Assembly: GCF_003014735.1 (NCBI RefSeq)
Contig: NZ_PYAX01000011.1
Location: 124,001-188,000 of the forward strand
Direction: 5' to 3'
Length of the DNA: 64,000 nt
Source of the DNA: Saccharothrix carnea
Lineage (GTDB): Bacteria > Actinomycetota > Actinomycetes > Mycobacteriales > Pseudonocardiaceae
Part shown: in pieces, positions 1-8,680 of the stretch
How positions within the stretch are numbered: position 1 is the stretch's first letter
How the letters are laid out: each line of letters opens with the position of its first letter
Notes under the pieces: generated by a model
Told to the model about the DNA's origin: nothing
The model's input: the letters and a program-made list of their open reading frames with translations, nothing else
Database searches by the model: none
Program-made: the position numbers and the translations under genes

Positions 1-705
1 CTGGCCCGCCAACTGGAGACCGCACGGGCCGAGATCCGCGTGCTGCGCGAGCACGTCGACCGGATCTCCCGCACGCCGATCGCCCCGGACGCGCTCACCG
101 CGCGGCTGCGGCGGATGGCGGAACTCGCGCACGAGGAGGCGGCCGAGATCACCGAACGGGCGCGGGCCGTCGCGGAGAACCACTGGGCCACCGCCGAACG
201 GGCCGCGGCGCGGGTGCGCGAGCGGTCGGAACGGCTCGTCGCCGAACTCGACGCCCGGCGGCGGGAGGCCGAGGCCGAGCACCAAGCCCTGATGCGGGAG
301 GCCGGTGAGCGGCTCCTGGCGACGACGCGGCAGGCCGAGCAGCGGCGGCGCGAGCTGGACGAGCGGGCGGCGGCGTTGCGCGAGGAGGTGCGGGTCGACT
401 TCGAGCTGGCGATGAACGCGCGCCGGGCCGAGTCGCTGGAGGCGATCGCCGCCGAGGAGGCCGCCGCGCGGGCGCGGGCCGATCGGCTGGTCCGCGAGGC
501 CGAGGAGCACGCGCGGCGGATCGTGGCCGAGGCCGGGCGCCGGGTGGACGAGCTGCGTGCGCGCCGTGACCGCATCGCCGACGGGTTGCGCGGCGCGCGG
601 GCGCTGTTGGCGGAGGCGAACCCGCTGCTGCACGCGCCGCTGGACGAGATCCCGGCCCAGCGGACGAGTCCGGCACTGCTGGAAGGTACAGCAGAGGCTG
701 TATAG
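1..705 (+). CDS. Coiled-coil (DivIVA/cellulose-binding-protein-like) protein, 5' truncated
   Basis: The reading frame is open from the first base of the window, so the N-terminus is missing; the visible part is about 234 residues. It is almost entirely Ala/Glu/Arg-rich heptad sequence (EEAAEI, RARAVAEN, REAEEHARRIVAEAG), predicting a long coiled coil of the kind found in actinobacterial DivIVA-like proteins often named cellulose-binding protein. There is no enzymatic motif. The tail (PLLHAPLDEIPAQ) looks disordered. It ends 8 nt before the CmtR gene, and the candidate CmtR operator overlaps its last codons. A scaffolding or polarity role is inference from composition. Confidence 0.75.
   Translation: MARQLETARAEIRVLREHVDRISRTPIAPDALTARLRRMAELAHEEAAEITERARAVAENHWATAERAAARVRERSERLVAELDARRREAEAEHQALMREAGERLLATTRQAEQRRRELDERAAALREEVRVDFELAMNARRAESLEAIAAEEAAARARADRLVREAEEHARRIVAEAGRRVDELRARRDRIADGLRGARALLAEANPLLHAPLDEIPAQRTSPALLEGTAEAV
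687..702. promoter_or_regulatory. Candidate CmtR operator
   Basis: A perfect inverted repeat TACAGC-AGAG-GCTGTA ends 11 nt before the GTG start of cmtR. ArsR/SmtB repressors bind short dyads overlapping their own promoter, so this is the natural autoregulatory site. It lies inside the 3' end of the preceding gene, which would force the metal-response promoter to overlap coding sequence. That CmtR binds here is inference. Confidence 0.6.
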
Positions 706-713
706 TTCGTCCG

Positions 714-1052
714 GTGCTGACGTGTGAAACCCGCGAGACCGCACTCGCCCGGCTCGGTCGGGCACTCGCCGACCCGACCCGGTGCCGCCTCCTGGTCGCG
801 TTGCTCGACGGCCCCGGCTACCCGGCGCAGCTGGCTGAGCAGTTGGGGCTGACCAGGTCGAACGCGTCCAACCACCTGTCGTGCCTGCGCGGCTGCGGGC
901 TCGTGGTGGCCACCTACGAGGGCAGGCAGGTGCGCTACGACATCGCCGACCCGCACCTGGCCAGGGCGATCGGCGAACTGCTCGACGTGGTCCTCGCGGT
1001 CGACCCGACACCGGACTGCGTGGACGACGAGATCCCGGTGGGCGCGCTATGA
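714..1052 (+). CDS. cmtR: ArsR/SmtB-family Cd(II)/Pb(II)-sensing repressor CmtR
   Basis: This 112-residue winged-helix repressor releases DNA on binding Cd or Pb. The sequence closely follows mycobacterial CmtR: it opens MLTCETRETALARLGRALAD and has the recognition helix LTRSNASNHLSCLRGCGL. The three thiolate ligands known for CmtR fall at exactly the expected positions, Cys57 and Cys61 in SCLRGC and Cys102 in the tail (PDCVDD). The start is GTG. The stop overlaps the next gene (ATGA), so the exporter is translationally coupled. Regulation is probably through the dyad at 687-702. Confidence 0.93.
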   Translation: MLTCETRETALARLGRALADPTRCRLLVALLDGPGYPAQLAEQLGLTRSNASNHLSCLRGCGLVVATYEGRQVRYDIADPHLARAIGELLDVVLAVDPTPDCVDDEIPVGAL

Positions 1053-1711
1053 CGGGCGAAACGGCGTCGACGTGCGCGGACGGCTGCTGCACCACCGAGA
1101 GCAAGCCGGTCCTGACTCTCGACCGTCGCAGCGTGCTCACCCGGCGGGTCCGCCTGCTGGTCGCCGCGACGATCGCCTACAACGTGGTCGAGGCGGTGAT
1201 CGCGATCGCCGCCGGGACCATCGCGTCCTCCACCGCGCTGATCGGCTTCGGGCTGGACTCGGTGGTCGAAGTCGCTTCCGCGACCGCGGTCGCCTGGCAG
1301 TTCTCGGCCAAGGACCACGAGGCGCGGGAACGGGTCACGTTGCGCGTGATCGCGCTGTCGTTCTTCGCACTCGCGCTCTACGTGACAGTCGAATCGGTCC
1401 GCGCACTGCTCGGCGCACAGGCCGCCGACCACTCCACCACCGGCATCGTGCTCGCCGCCGTGTCGCTGGTCGTGATGCCCGTGCTGTCCCGGGCGCAGCG
1501 CGCAGCGGGCCGTGAACTCGGCTCGGCCAGCGCCGTTGCCGACTCCAAGCAGACGCTCCTGTGCACGTACCTGTCCGCCGTGCTGCTGGCCGGCCTGCTC
1601 CTCAACAGCACTCTCGGCTGGTGGTGGGCCGACCCGCTCGCGGCGCTCGTCATCGCCGCCGTCGCAGTCCGGGAAGGCCGCGAGGCCTGGCGCGGCGAGC
1701 ACTGCTGCTGA
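1049..1711 (+). CDS. CDF-family divalent metal efflux transporter
   Basis: A 220-residue membrane protein whose ATG overlaps the cmtR stop. It has the cation-diffusion-facilitator signature around GFGLDSVVEV (Asp70 and Glu74 are candidate metal ligands) and about six hydrophobic segments. It lacks a large cytoplasmic C-terminal domain, so it is a short CDF. Cysteines crowd both termini (C9, C13, C14; final HCC), suiting a soft-metal substrate. In M. tuberculosis CmtR controls a P-type ATPase; here its partner is a CDF pump. Export of Cd/Pb or Zn is inferred from the pairing. Confidence 0.85.
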   Translation: MTGETASTCADGCCTTESKPVLTLDRRSVLTRRVRLLVAATIAYNVVEAVIAIAAGTIASSTALIGFGLDSVVEVASATAVAWQFSAKDHEARERVTLRVIALSFFALALYVTVESVRALLGAQAADHSTTGIVLAAVSLVVMPVLSRAQRAAGRELGSASAVADSKQTLLCTYLSAVLLAGLLLNSTLGWWWADPLAALVIAAVAVREGREAWRGEHCC

Positions 1712-1775
1712 CGACGACGGCCGGCCTGTGCGCTGATGGCGGCCGGCCGGCCGGTGCCCGAGCGCGCACGACCTG

Positions 1776-2641
1776 ATGGCCGACGCCTGCGCCTGGCCGC
1801 CCGTCAACGCGCTCGTCGAGTGGCCGGACACGGACGAGGACGTGGTGCGGCTGCTGGCCGCCGAGTGGGGCGAGGCGGCCGGGCACACGGAGCCGCTGAG
1901 CCGCCTCGACCTCGGCCCGATCGGCGCCGCGTGGGCCGACCCGCCGGGCCAGGCGTTCCACGGCCGGATGACCGCACTCGGCACGGCCGCCGGTGAAGTG
2001 GGCACGCGGATGCGCGCGCTGCAGACGCTCGCCGCCGCGTTCGCGACCGACGTCACGTCGGCCAAGCAGACCATTGTGGACGTCATCAACGCCAACATCC
2101 CCTTGTACGCCAAGGCGGCGCAGCTGGACCCCGCCGTGGCGGCGTCCACGCAGGACCGGTTCGTCACCGAGATCGCGGCCTGGCTCAACGCCTACCTCGC
2201 CTCCTTGGCGGGCCACGGCCCACTACCACCACCGTTCGTGCCGCCCGAGGGACCCGCAGAGGAGGAGGAGAACTGGGGCAAGACGATCGGTGACGCCGCA
2301 GGCGTCGTCTCCGCCGTCGCGGGCACCGGCTCGGACGCCGCACCGTACCTGCGGTTCGCCACCGACCAGTTCACCGGCAACGCCACCAACGCCGGGACCG
2401 CGGCCAAGTTCGTCCAAGGAGGCGCGTCGATGTTCGCCCAGACTCCCGAGTTCTACGGCGCCGCTTCAACAGCCAGTTGAAGAACAAGTCCAGAGCCAAC
2501 GCGCCGATCGCGGCCGCAATGGTCGTGATCACGTCTCCACAGGTAGACCGCGCGGCGGCGGGCCCACAACTCGAACGACCACAAGCACTCGTCCAGGTGG
2601 CAGGTAACGACCAGGTTTCAAAACAGTGCCCTCACGCGTGA
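1776..2641 (+). pseudogene. WXG100-like helical protein, probably frameshifted
   Basis: The intact frame 1776-2480 encodes 234 residues with an N-terminal WXG100-like helical domain (motifs WPDTDEDVVRLLAAEW and GAAWADPPGQAFHGRM, as in type VII secretion targets) followed by a Pro/Glu linker. At about 2458 the coding character moves to another frame, which continues without a stop to 2641 and reads RRFNSQLKNKSRANAPIAAA and onward. The simplest reading is a 1-nt indel within GAGTTCTACGGCGCC that truncates the last ~60 residues. No recognisable toxin domain follows. Sequencing error is an alternative. Confidence 0.5.
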
Positions 2642-2687
2642 CCGGGGGTTGTGATGCAGCTCATGAACACGCATGCTGACGGCCGAA

Positions 2688-2701
2688 TGGGAGCGCTCCC
2701 A
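2688..2701. promoter_or_regulatory. CebR operator (perfect 14-bp palindrome)
   Basis: TGGGAGCGCTCCCA is identical to the palindrome known for CebR, the LacI-family cellobiose-responsive repressor of cellulose-utilisation genes in actinomycetes. It sits 26 nt upstream of the GH6 start codon, where it would block transcription until cellobiose or cellotriose is present. The site is read directly; binding follows from established knowledge of CebR. Confidence 0.9.
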
Positions 2702-2727
2702 GACAGCGTTCCGTGAGGAGCAGTCGA

Positions 2728-3885
2728 GTGAGGAACGGACCGAGAGGACGGCGCGTCGGGCTGACCCTGGCGGCGACCGCGGTGTGCGCGTTGATCGGCG
2801 TCAGTGGCGCCGGAGCGGAGGGAACGGTGACGGCCTCGGGACCACCGCACCTGCCCAAGGGCACGTCCTTCTACGTCGAACCCGACAGCAACGCGGCCCG
2901 GCAGGCCGAGCAGTGGCGTGCCGAGGGCCGGGTGGCGGACGCCGAGCTGATGGAGGGCATGGCCGCCCAGCCGACCGCCATCTGGTTCACCACGGCGGGC
3001 GCCGACCAGGTGCGCGAGAACGTGCGCAACGTCGTGCGCGCGGCACGGGCGAAGGACCAGGTGCCGGTGCTCGTGGCGTACTTCGTGCCCTACCGGGACT
3101 GCTCGCAGTGGTCCGCGGGCGGCGCGCGCAGCGAGCAGGAGTACAAGGACTGGATCGACGCCTTCGCCGAGGGCATCGGTGACGAGAAGGCCGTCGTGGT
3201 GGTCGAGCCGGACGGCCTGGCCCTGCTGACCAGCGAGCCGTGGTGCACGATCGGCCCCGACTCCGAGCTGGTGCCCCAGCGGTTCCGCGAGATCAACCAC
3301 GCCGTGGACGCGCTCAAGCGCGGCAAGCACACCCGCGTCTACCTCGACGCGGGTCACTCGGCGTGGCAGGCCCTCAACGACTACGACGCGGGCTACGGCG
3401 AGCCGCGTCAGCAGCTGGGCATCGTCAACCGCCTGCTCCAGGGCGGTGTCACCCGGGCGGACGGGTTCGCGCTCAACACCTCGAACTACCGGTTCACCGA
3501 GGACCTGGTCCAGTACGGCACCCGTGTGTCGAAGTGCATCTACCTGCGCACGGAGCGGGGTGCGACGAGCTGCCCGGCCAACGAGGAGCTGGACGCGATG
3601 CCGGTGCACCGGCCGAAGATGACCCACTTCGTGCTGGACACCAGCCGCAACGGCCTCGGCCACTACACGCCCGGCGAGGGCGAGACCGACTGGTGCAACC
3701 CGCCGGGCCGCGGCCTGGGCGAGCGGCCCACGGCGAACACCGGCATCCCGCTGGTGGACGCGTTCCTGTGGGTCAAGCGCCCCGGTGAGTCCGACGGCGA
3801 GTGCCAGGGCGGCCCGGCCGCCGGCCGCTGGTGGCCCGAGCAGGCGCTGGAGCTGGCGAAGCTGGCCTCACCGCCGCTGCGCTGA
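2728..3885 (+). CDS. Secreted glycoside hydrolase family 6 cellulase
   Basis: This 385-residue enzyme hydrolyses beta-1,4-glucan with inversion (endoglucanase or cellobiohydrolase). The in-frame GTG at 2728 is preferred over 2713 because GGAG lies 7 nt before it and the signal peptide then begins MRNGPRGRRVGLTLAATAV with cleavage near GAGA. GH6 acidic residues are all visible: Asp124 (YRDCSQW), Asp162 (VVEPDG), Asp207 (YLDAGHSAW) and Asp304 (LDTSRNG). There is no carbohydrate-binding module. It is controlled by the CebR box at 2688 and followed by a hairpin terminator. Confidence 0.95.
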   Translation: MRNGPRGRRVGLTLAATAVCALIGVSGAGAEGTVTASGPPHLPKGTSFYVEPDSNAARQAEQWRAEGRVADAELMEGMAAQPTAIWFTTAGADQVRENVRNVVRAARAKDQVPVLVAYFVPYRDCSQWSAGGARSEQEYKDWIDAFAEGIGDEKAVVVVEPDGLALLTSEPWCTIGPDSELVPQRFREINHAVDALKRGKHTRVYLDAGHSAWQALNDYDAGYGEPRQQLGIVNRLLQGGVTRADGFALNTSNYRFTEDLVQYGTRVSKCIYLRTERGATSCPANEELDAMPVHRPKMTHFVLDTSRNGLGHYTPGEGETDWCNPPGRGLGERPTANTGIPLVDAFLWVKRPGESDGECQGGPAAGRWWPEQALELAKLASPPLR

Positions 3886-3891
3886 CGTGAC

Positions 3892-3925
3892 GTCGGGGCC
3901 GCCTCGCCGCCGGGGCGGCCCCGAC
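3892..3925 (+). terminator. Hairpin terminator of the GH6 gene
   Basis: GTCGGGGCCGCC and GGCGGCCCCGAC form a perfect 12-bp stem with a 10-nt loop starting 6 nt after the GH6 stop codon. There is no U-tract, as is common in actinomycetes. Confidence 0.75.
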
Positions 3926-4021
3926 TCGTCGCGGCGGACACCGAGTGGCGCACGCCGAGTCGCCGTGCCCGCGACGGGTAACCTGTCCGGGTACGGCAAC
4001 CACGGCGGACCAGGGGTGACC

Positions 4022-4375
4022 GTGTTCAGCGTGCCCGAGGCGCGAGAAGAGCTGGCCAAGCTCATGCCGGTGCTCACCGAGATCATCGAGGTCCGGGCCG
4101 ACGCCGCCGAGCTGGCCGCCTCCCTCAACGGCGGCGGACCCACCGACCTCGGCGGGCTGCCCGAGCTGAAGGCGGCGCAGGCCAGGCTGGACGACCTCAT
4201 GACCACCGTGCAGGCGACGGGCGCCGAGCTGAAGGGCTTCGCGCCGCTGCTGGTCGACTTCCCGTCCGACTTCGACGGCGTGCCGGTGCTGCTGTGCTGG
4301 CTCGAAGGCGACCAGGGCCTCGACTGGTACCACCGCACGGACCTGGGGTTCGCCGGACGCCGCCCGCTGGCGTAA
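4022..4375 (+). CDS. DUF2203 domain protein
   Basis: A 117-residue soluble protein of the DUF2203 family, recognised from the opening MFSVPEAREELAKLMPVLTE and the conserved C-terminus with LLCWLEGD...WYHRTDLGFAGR. The function of the family is unknown. GTG at 4022 is chosen; GTG at 4016 is an in-frame alternative two codons upstream. The gene converges on the SARP regulator, with 15 nt between the stop codons. Confidence 0.85.
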   Translation: MFSVPEAREELAKLMPVLTEIIEVRADAAELAASLNGGGPTDLGGLPELKAAQARLDDLMTTVQATGAELKGFAPLLVDFPSDFDGVPVLLCWLEGDQGLDWYHRTDLGFAGRRPLA

Positions 4376-4390
4376 CAACCCGGCCGGGGC

Positions 4391-7342
4391 TCACAGGAAC
4401 GGCGGCAGCCGCAGCGCGCGGTCGTCCAGCCCCAGCTCGGCCAGGATCGCGTCGCACTCCCGCCGGTACGCCTGGGCACCACCCGGGTCGGCGATCGCCA
4501 GGCGAGCCAACGTCCGCGCCACGTCGAGCCGCGCGCCCACCTCCCGCCAGAGCGCCGACGACCGGCGCAGCACCTCGGCCGCCTGCCCGCCGCGGCCGAG
4601 TTCCAGCTCACCCATCGTGGCGAGGGTCCGGGCGGTCTCGTCGCGCACGCCCAGCTCCTCGTGCACCCGCAGCACGCGGTCCAGCCGCTCGGCGGCCCGG
4701 TCCCACTCGCCCCGGTGCAGCCACACCCTGGCCAGGTCGTGCCCGACGCGGGCCGACCCGAGCTCGTCGTCGAGACCGGCCAGGAGCGCCGCCGCCTCGG
4801 TCAGCAACCGCTCGGCCGCGTCGACCCGGCCCACCGCCAGCAGCACGTCGGCGCCCAGCACGAGCAGCAGCGCCTTGGTCCGGTCGCTCTCGTCCGCCGG
4901 CCAGTCGGCCAGCAGCCGTTCGACCACCGGCACGGCCCGCGCGGAGAACCCCGCCTCGTGCCACGTGCGGGCCAGCGACAACGTCAGCCACCGGGCCAAC
5001 GGCGGCGGAACGGACTCGTCACACGCCTCGACGCCCTCCTCGAACCACCGCGCGGCCTCGGCGAGCCGTCCCAGGCTCTGCGCCGCCCACCCGGCGTTGC
5101 CCAGCGCGCCCACAGTCCCGGCCCGGTCGCCGAGCTTGCGCGCCAGGGCGAGGCCCTCGGCGGCCAACGCGGGCAGTTCCCCGAACCGCGACCGCTGGGC
5201 CGCCAGCCCGAACAGGCCCAGCAGCAGCCGGACCGACTGCCGGTCCACGCCGTGCGCCCTGGTGACCTCGGCGGCGGCACGCAGGACCCGTTCCCGCTCC
5301 ACGTCGTAGGTGCGCAGGGCGAGGAACCCGGTCAGGCGCAGCGCCAGCCCGCCCGCGAGCTCGGCCAGGCCGTGCCGGCACGCCTGCTCGACGCACGCGA
5401 TGAGCGTGGTCAGCTCGACTTCGAACCACTCCCGCGGCGCGGCGGCGATCGGCCCGGCCACTTCGTCCGGCGCGAGCGGCAGGTCGAGCCCGACCACGTT
5501 CTGCAGGCCGTGCCCGACCCGTTCGTCCGCCACCCCGGCCCGGCCGAGCCAGCCGGACAGCACCCGCCGGAGCGCCGCCTCGCGCTCCTGCGGCGGCTCC
5601 TCCTCGGCGACCCGTTCGGCGACGAACTCGTACACCAGGTCGTGCAGCCGGAACCGCTCCTGCCCCACCCGGTCGCGGCCGAGCACCTCGACCAGGTGCA
5701 CGTCGGCCAACGTCTCCAACAACCGGTCCACCGGCTCGTCACCGCCGACGAGCGCACCCGCCACCCACGCGGGCCACTCGGACGTCGCGGCCAGGCCGAG
5801 CCGGCGCAGCAGCAACCGGGCGGGCGGGTCGAGCAGCCCGTAGCTGGTCGCGATGACGGCCCGCACGTCCAGGTCGCCCAACGACAGCTCGTCCAGCCGC
5901 CGCCGCTCCTCGGCCAGCCGGTCCCACAGCCGGGCGACCGGCCAGTCCGGGTGCACGGCGAGCCGCCCGGCGGCGACGCACACGGCCAGCGGCAGGTTGC
6001 CGCACAGCGCGACGATCGCGTTCGCCGCCTCCGGTTCGGCGGCGACCCGCTCCGCGCCCGCGACCCGCGACAGCAGCTCCAGCGAGTCCTCGGCGTGCAG
6101 CGCGGGCAACGTCCACCGCGCCACGCCGACCAACGCGCCGAACTGGTGGCGTGACGTGATCACGGTCGCGCACGACGAGCCGCCCGGCAGCAGCGGGCGC
6201 ACCTGGGCCTCGCCCGCGGCGTCGTCCAGCACCACCAGCACCGCGCGTTCGGCGAGCACGCTGCGGTACAGCGCGACCCGTTCCTCCGGGTCCTCGGGCA
6301 CCGCCGCGCCGTCCACGCCGAGCGCCCGCAAAAACCGGCCGACCACGACGTGCGGATCGGCCTGGTCGCGGTGCGAGCCGCGCAGGGTGGCGAACAGCTG
6401 GCCGTCCGGGAACCGCACGGCCACCTGGTGCGCCACCGCCACGGCCAACGCGGTCTTGCCGACGCCACCCGGTCCGACGAGCACCGCGAGCCCCGGACCG
6501 TGGTCGGCCCGCAGCGCCGCCGCCACCTCGGCGTGCACCTTGCCGCGCCCGGTCAGCACCGCCATCTCGGGTGGCAGCTGGCGCGGCACCACGGCCGGCG
6601 CGGACCGCTGCGGCACGAGCGGTTCGCCTCGCAGGACCCGTTGTTCCAGTTCCCGCAACGCCGCTCCGGGCCGCACGCCGAGATCGTCGTCCAGCTTCCG
6701 GTACGCCTGCCGGTACACCTCCAGCGCGTCGGCCTGCCGCCCCACGGCGGCCAGCGCGACCATCCGCGTCTCGTAGAGCCGCTCCCGGTACGGGTGCTCG
6801 TCGATCAGCGGCGCCACATCGGCCAGCACCTCGTCGTACCGCTCCAGCGCGAGCCGTGCCGCCAGCCTGCCCTCCTGGGCGGCCAGCCGTTCCTCGTGCA
6901 GCGCCGCCCGGATCGGCCCGGCCCGCTCGTCGTCCACGTCGGCCAGTGCCGGCCCGCGCCACACCGCCAGCGCCGCCCCGAACGCCTCCTCCGCCACCGC
7001 GTGGTCACCGGCCTCCGCCGCCCGCCTGCCCCGCTCGGCCGACTCCCGGAACTCCACCAGGTCCACCTCGGCGCCCCGCGTGGAGAGCTGGTAGCCGGTG
7101 GGCCTGGTGACGATCACGCCGTCGCCCAGCCGCGCGCGCAACCTGCTGACCAGGTTGTGCAGCTGCGCGCGGGCCGAGCGCGGCGGCTGCGACCACAGCT
7201 CGCCGATCAGCCGTTCCGCCGGTGTCACCCGGTCGGCGTTGAGCAGCAACGCGGCCAGCACGTACCGCTCCCGCGCGCCGCCGACCGGCACGGCGTCTCC
7301 CCCGCTCCACGCCGTCACCGGCCCGAGCACCCCGAATCGCAC
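4391..7342 (-). CDS. SARP/AfsR-type regulator: OmpR-like wHTH, BTAD, NB-ARC, TPR
   Basis: A 983-residue transcriptional regulator. Residues 1-95 form an OmpR-type winged helix (MRFGVLGPVTAW, RYVLAALLLNADRVTPAERL); about 96-250 is the bacterial transcriptional activation domain; about 265-560 is an NB-ARC ATPase with P-loop GPGGVGKT (Lys296) and VLVVLDDAAG; about 600-980 is TPR-like helical repeats. This is the AfsR architecture, normally an activator of secondary metabolism. The nearest candidate target is the RiPP-like operon at 7466-9914, transcribed in the same direction immediately upstream; that link is inference. Confidence 0.92.
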   Translation of the reverse strand: MRFGVLGPVTAWSGGDAVPVGGARERYVLAALLLNADRVTPAERLIGELWSQPPRSARAQLHNLVSRLRARLGDGVIVTRPTGYQLSTRGAEVDLVEFRESAERGRRAAEAGDHAVAEEAFGAALAVWRGPALADVDDERAGPIRAALHEERLAAQEGRLAARLALERYDEVLADVAPLIDEHPYRERLYETRMVALAAVGRQADALEVYRQAYRKLDDDLGVRPGAALRELEQRVLRGEPLVPQRSAPAVVPRQLPPEMAVLTGRGKVHAEVAAALRADHGPGLAVLVGPGGVGKTALAVAVAHQVAVRFPDGQLFATLRGSHRDQADPHVVVGRFLRALGVDGAAVPEDPEERVALYRSVLAERAVLVVLDDAAGEAQVRPLLPGGSSCATVITSRHQFGALVGVARWTLPALHAEDSLELLSRVAGAERVAAEPEAANAIVALCGNLPLAVCVAAGRLAVHPDWPVARLWDRLAEERRRLDELSLGDLDVRAVIATSYGLLDPPARLLLRRLGLAATSEWPAWVAGALVGGDEPVDRLLETLADVHLVEVLGRDRVGQERFRLHDLVYEFVAERVAEEEPPQEREAALRRVLSGWLGRAGVADERVGHGLQNVVGLDLPLAPDEVAGPIAAAPREWFEVELTTLIACVEQACRHGLAELAGGLALRLTGFLALRTYDVERERVLRAAAEVTRAHGVDRQSVRLLLGLFGLAAQRSRFGELPALAAEGLALARKLGDRAGTVGALGNAGWAAQSLGRLAEAARWFEEGVEACDESVPPPLARWLTLSLARTWHEAGFSARAVPVVERLLADWPADESDRTKALLLVLGADVLLAVGRVDAAERLLTEAAALLAGLDDELGSARVGHDLARVWLHRGEWDRAAERLDRVLRVHEELGVRDETARTLATMGELELGRGGQAAEVLRRSSALWREVGARLDVARTLARLAIADPGGAQAYRRECDAILAELGLDDRALRLPPFL

Positions 7343-7408
7343 GGCTTCGGTATACCGCAGCCGGACCAGCGCGGAATCGGCCGAAAGCGGCCGTTGTGGG
7401 GCGACGGA

Positions 7409-7439
7409 GCCCGCCGGACCGGTGGTCGGTCCGGCGGGC
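7409..7439 (-). terminator. Hairpin terminator of the RiPP-like operon
   Basis: GCCCGCCGGACC and GGTCCGGCGGGC form a perfect 12-bp stem with a 7-nt loop, 26 nt past the M50 stop codon on the minus strand. A second perfect 10-bp dyad (GGTTCACCCG / CGGGTGAACC, 7463-7488) straddles the stop codon itself. Confidence 0.7.
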
Positions 7440-7465
7440 CCTCCCCCCTCGCGAACCGGACCGGT

Positions 7466-8680
7466 TCACCCGCGTCGACGGGTGAACCAGTGCCGGTGGC
7501 CACGGTGGAAAGCGATCAGGAAGGCCGTCTGCAGCACGCACTCCACGGCGATGACCAGCGCGCTGTCCACCACCCGCCACGGGTCGCCGATGCCGCCGAG
7601 CAGACCGGTGAACGCGCCCACGACCCCCGTGATGACGATCGGCAGGCCGTACAGGGCGAAGACCGACAGCGAGATCGCGCTGCCGACCGCCATCGCCACC
7701 GCGTACACCCGCACCGCACGCCGTTCCCGCGCGGGCAGGTCGGCGGTCGGGTCCGGGCCGCGCCGCACCAGGTGGCGCAGGTACGCCAGCGCGTCCTGGA
7801 ACACGTTGCGGCCCCGCAACCACTCCATCAGCACGTAGTACAGGTCGGTGCGCATGTAGACCTGCACCTGGACGGCCATGCTCAGCAACACCACCAGCGC
7901 GAGCGCCGCGAGGACCCGGTCCACGCCCACCGGCAGCCCGGCGTGCGCCACCACCAGAACGCACCCGGTGACCAGGAAGGCGTCCCACTTCATCCCGGCC
8001 AGGTACACCCGCAACCGCGCCCGCCGCGGCACCGCCCAGATCGCGGTCACGTCGGTCTGCACCACCAGGTAGTGCAGCCGGGTGGAGAAGCCGATCCGGG
8101 CCGGCGCGCCGTAGGACCGGGCCGCCGCCAGGTGCATCAGCTCGTGCACGGTCGCGCTCACCGAGAACAACGCCGTGTTCACCAGCACGGCGAGCCCGAC
8201 GTACGGCGTCCAGTAGAAGTCCGACGCCGACGGCACCAGGTCCGGGCGCTGCCACCACGTGACCGCCGCCGCCAGCAGCACGCCGAGCCAGACGACGTTC
8301 GCCGTGCGGCCGAACAGCCACCGCACGTGCCGTTCGCGCAACCACGGCAGGTGCTCGCGGCGCTGTGCGCCACCCGACAGGGACCGACCGTCCACACCGG
8401 ACACGAACTCCAGCTCGACCAGTGCCTCGGCGAACTCCACGACGTCCAGCTCCACGTCGTGCTCGCGGGCGATCCGCTCCTCCACCTCGCCCACGGTCGA
8501 TCCGGTGTCCAGCAGGGAGATCGCGATCGCGCCGATCCGGGGCAGCTCGACGAATGCGCCCGTCTCGGCCCGGCCGACCACCACCTCGTCCGGGTCGTCG
8601 TCGCTGTCGCGCACGGCGAGCCGGTGCAGCCGCAGCACGCTGGACGGCCCGATCGCCACGTCGGTCGACGGCTCAGCCAT
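7466..8680 (-). CDS. PqqD-like domain fused to M50-type membrane metalloprotease
   Basis: 404 residues. Residues ~12-95 resemble a PqqD/RiPP-recognition wing-helix (VELPRIGAIAISLLDTGSTV ... VVEFAEALVEL). From ~125 on there are several membrane segments, with the zinc motif HELMH (His179, Glu180, His183) in the second, and a later TDLYYVL that could supply the third ligand. M50 peptidases of this type occur in peptide-maturation loci as leader proteases or exporters. It overlaps the ThiF gene by 8 nt and ends the three-gene operon with the 27-residue peptide. Proteolysis of that peptide is inference. Confidence 0.8.
   Translation of the reverse strand: MAEPSTDVAIGPSSVLRLHRLAVRDSDDDPDEVVVGRAETGAFVELPRIGAIAISLLDTGSTVGEVEERIAREHDVELDVVEFAEALVELEFVSGVDGRSLSGGAQRREHLPWLRERHVRWLFGRTANVVWLGVLLAAAVTWWQRPDLVPSASDFYWTPYVGLAVLVNTALFSVSATVHELMHLAAARSYGAPARIGFSTRLHYLVVQTDVTAIWAVPRRARLRVYLAGMKWDAFLVTGCVLVVAHAGLPVGVDRVLAALALVVLLSMAVQVQVYMRTDLYYVLMEWLRGRNVFQDALAYLRHLVRRGPDPTADLPARERRAVRVYAVAMAVGSAISLSVFALYGLPIVITGVVGAFTGLLGGIGDPWRVVDSALVIAVECVLQTAFLIAFHRGHRHWFTRRRG

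Noticed and set aside
935-2188. Long minus-strand frames of 417 and 188 residues opposite the CDF gene and the WXG-like gene
   Set aside because: They are shadows of GC-rich coding sequence; composition is Arg/Gly/His-rich without any family pattern, while the opposite strand has clear domains.
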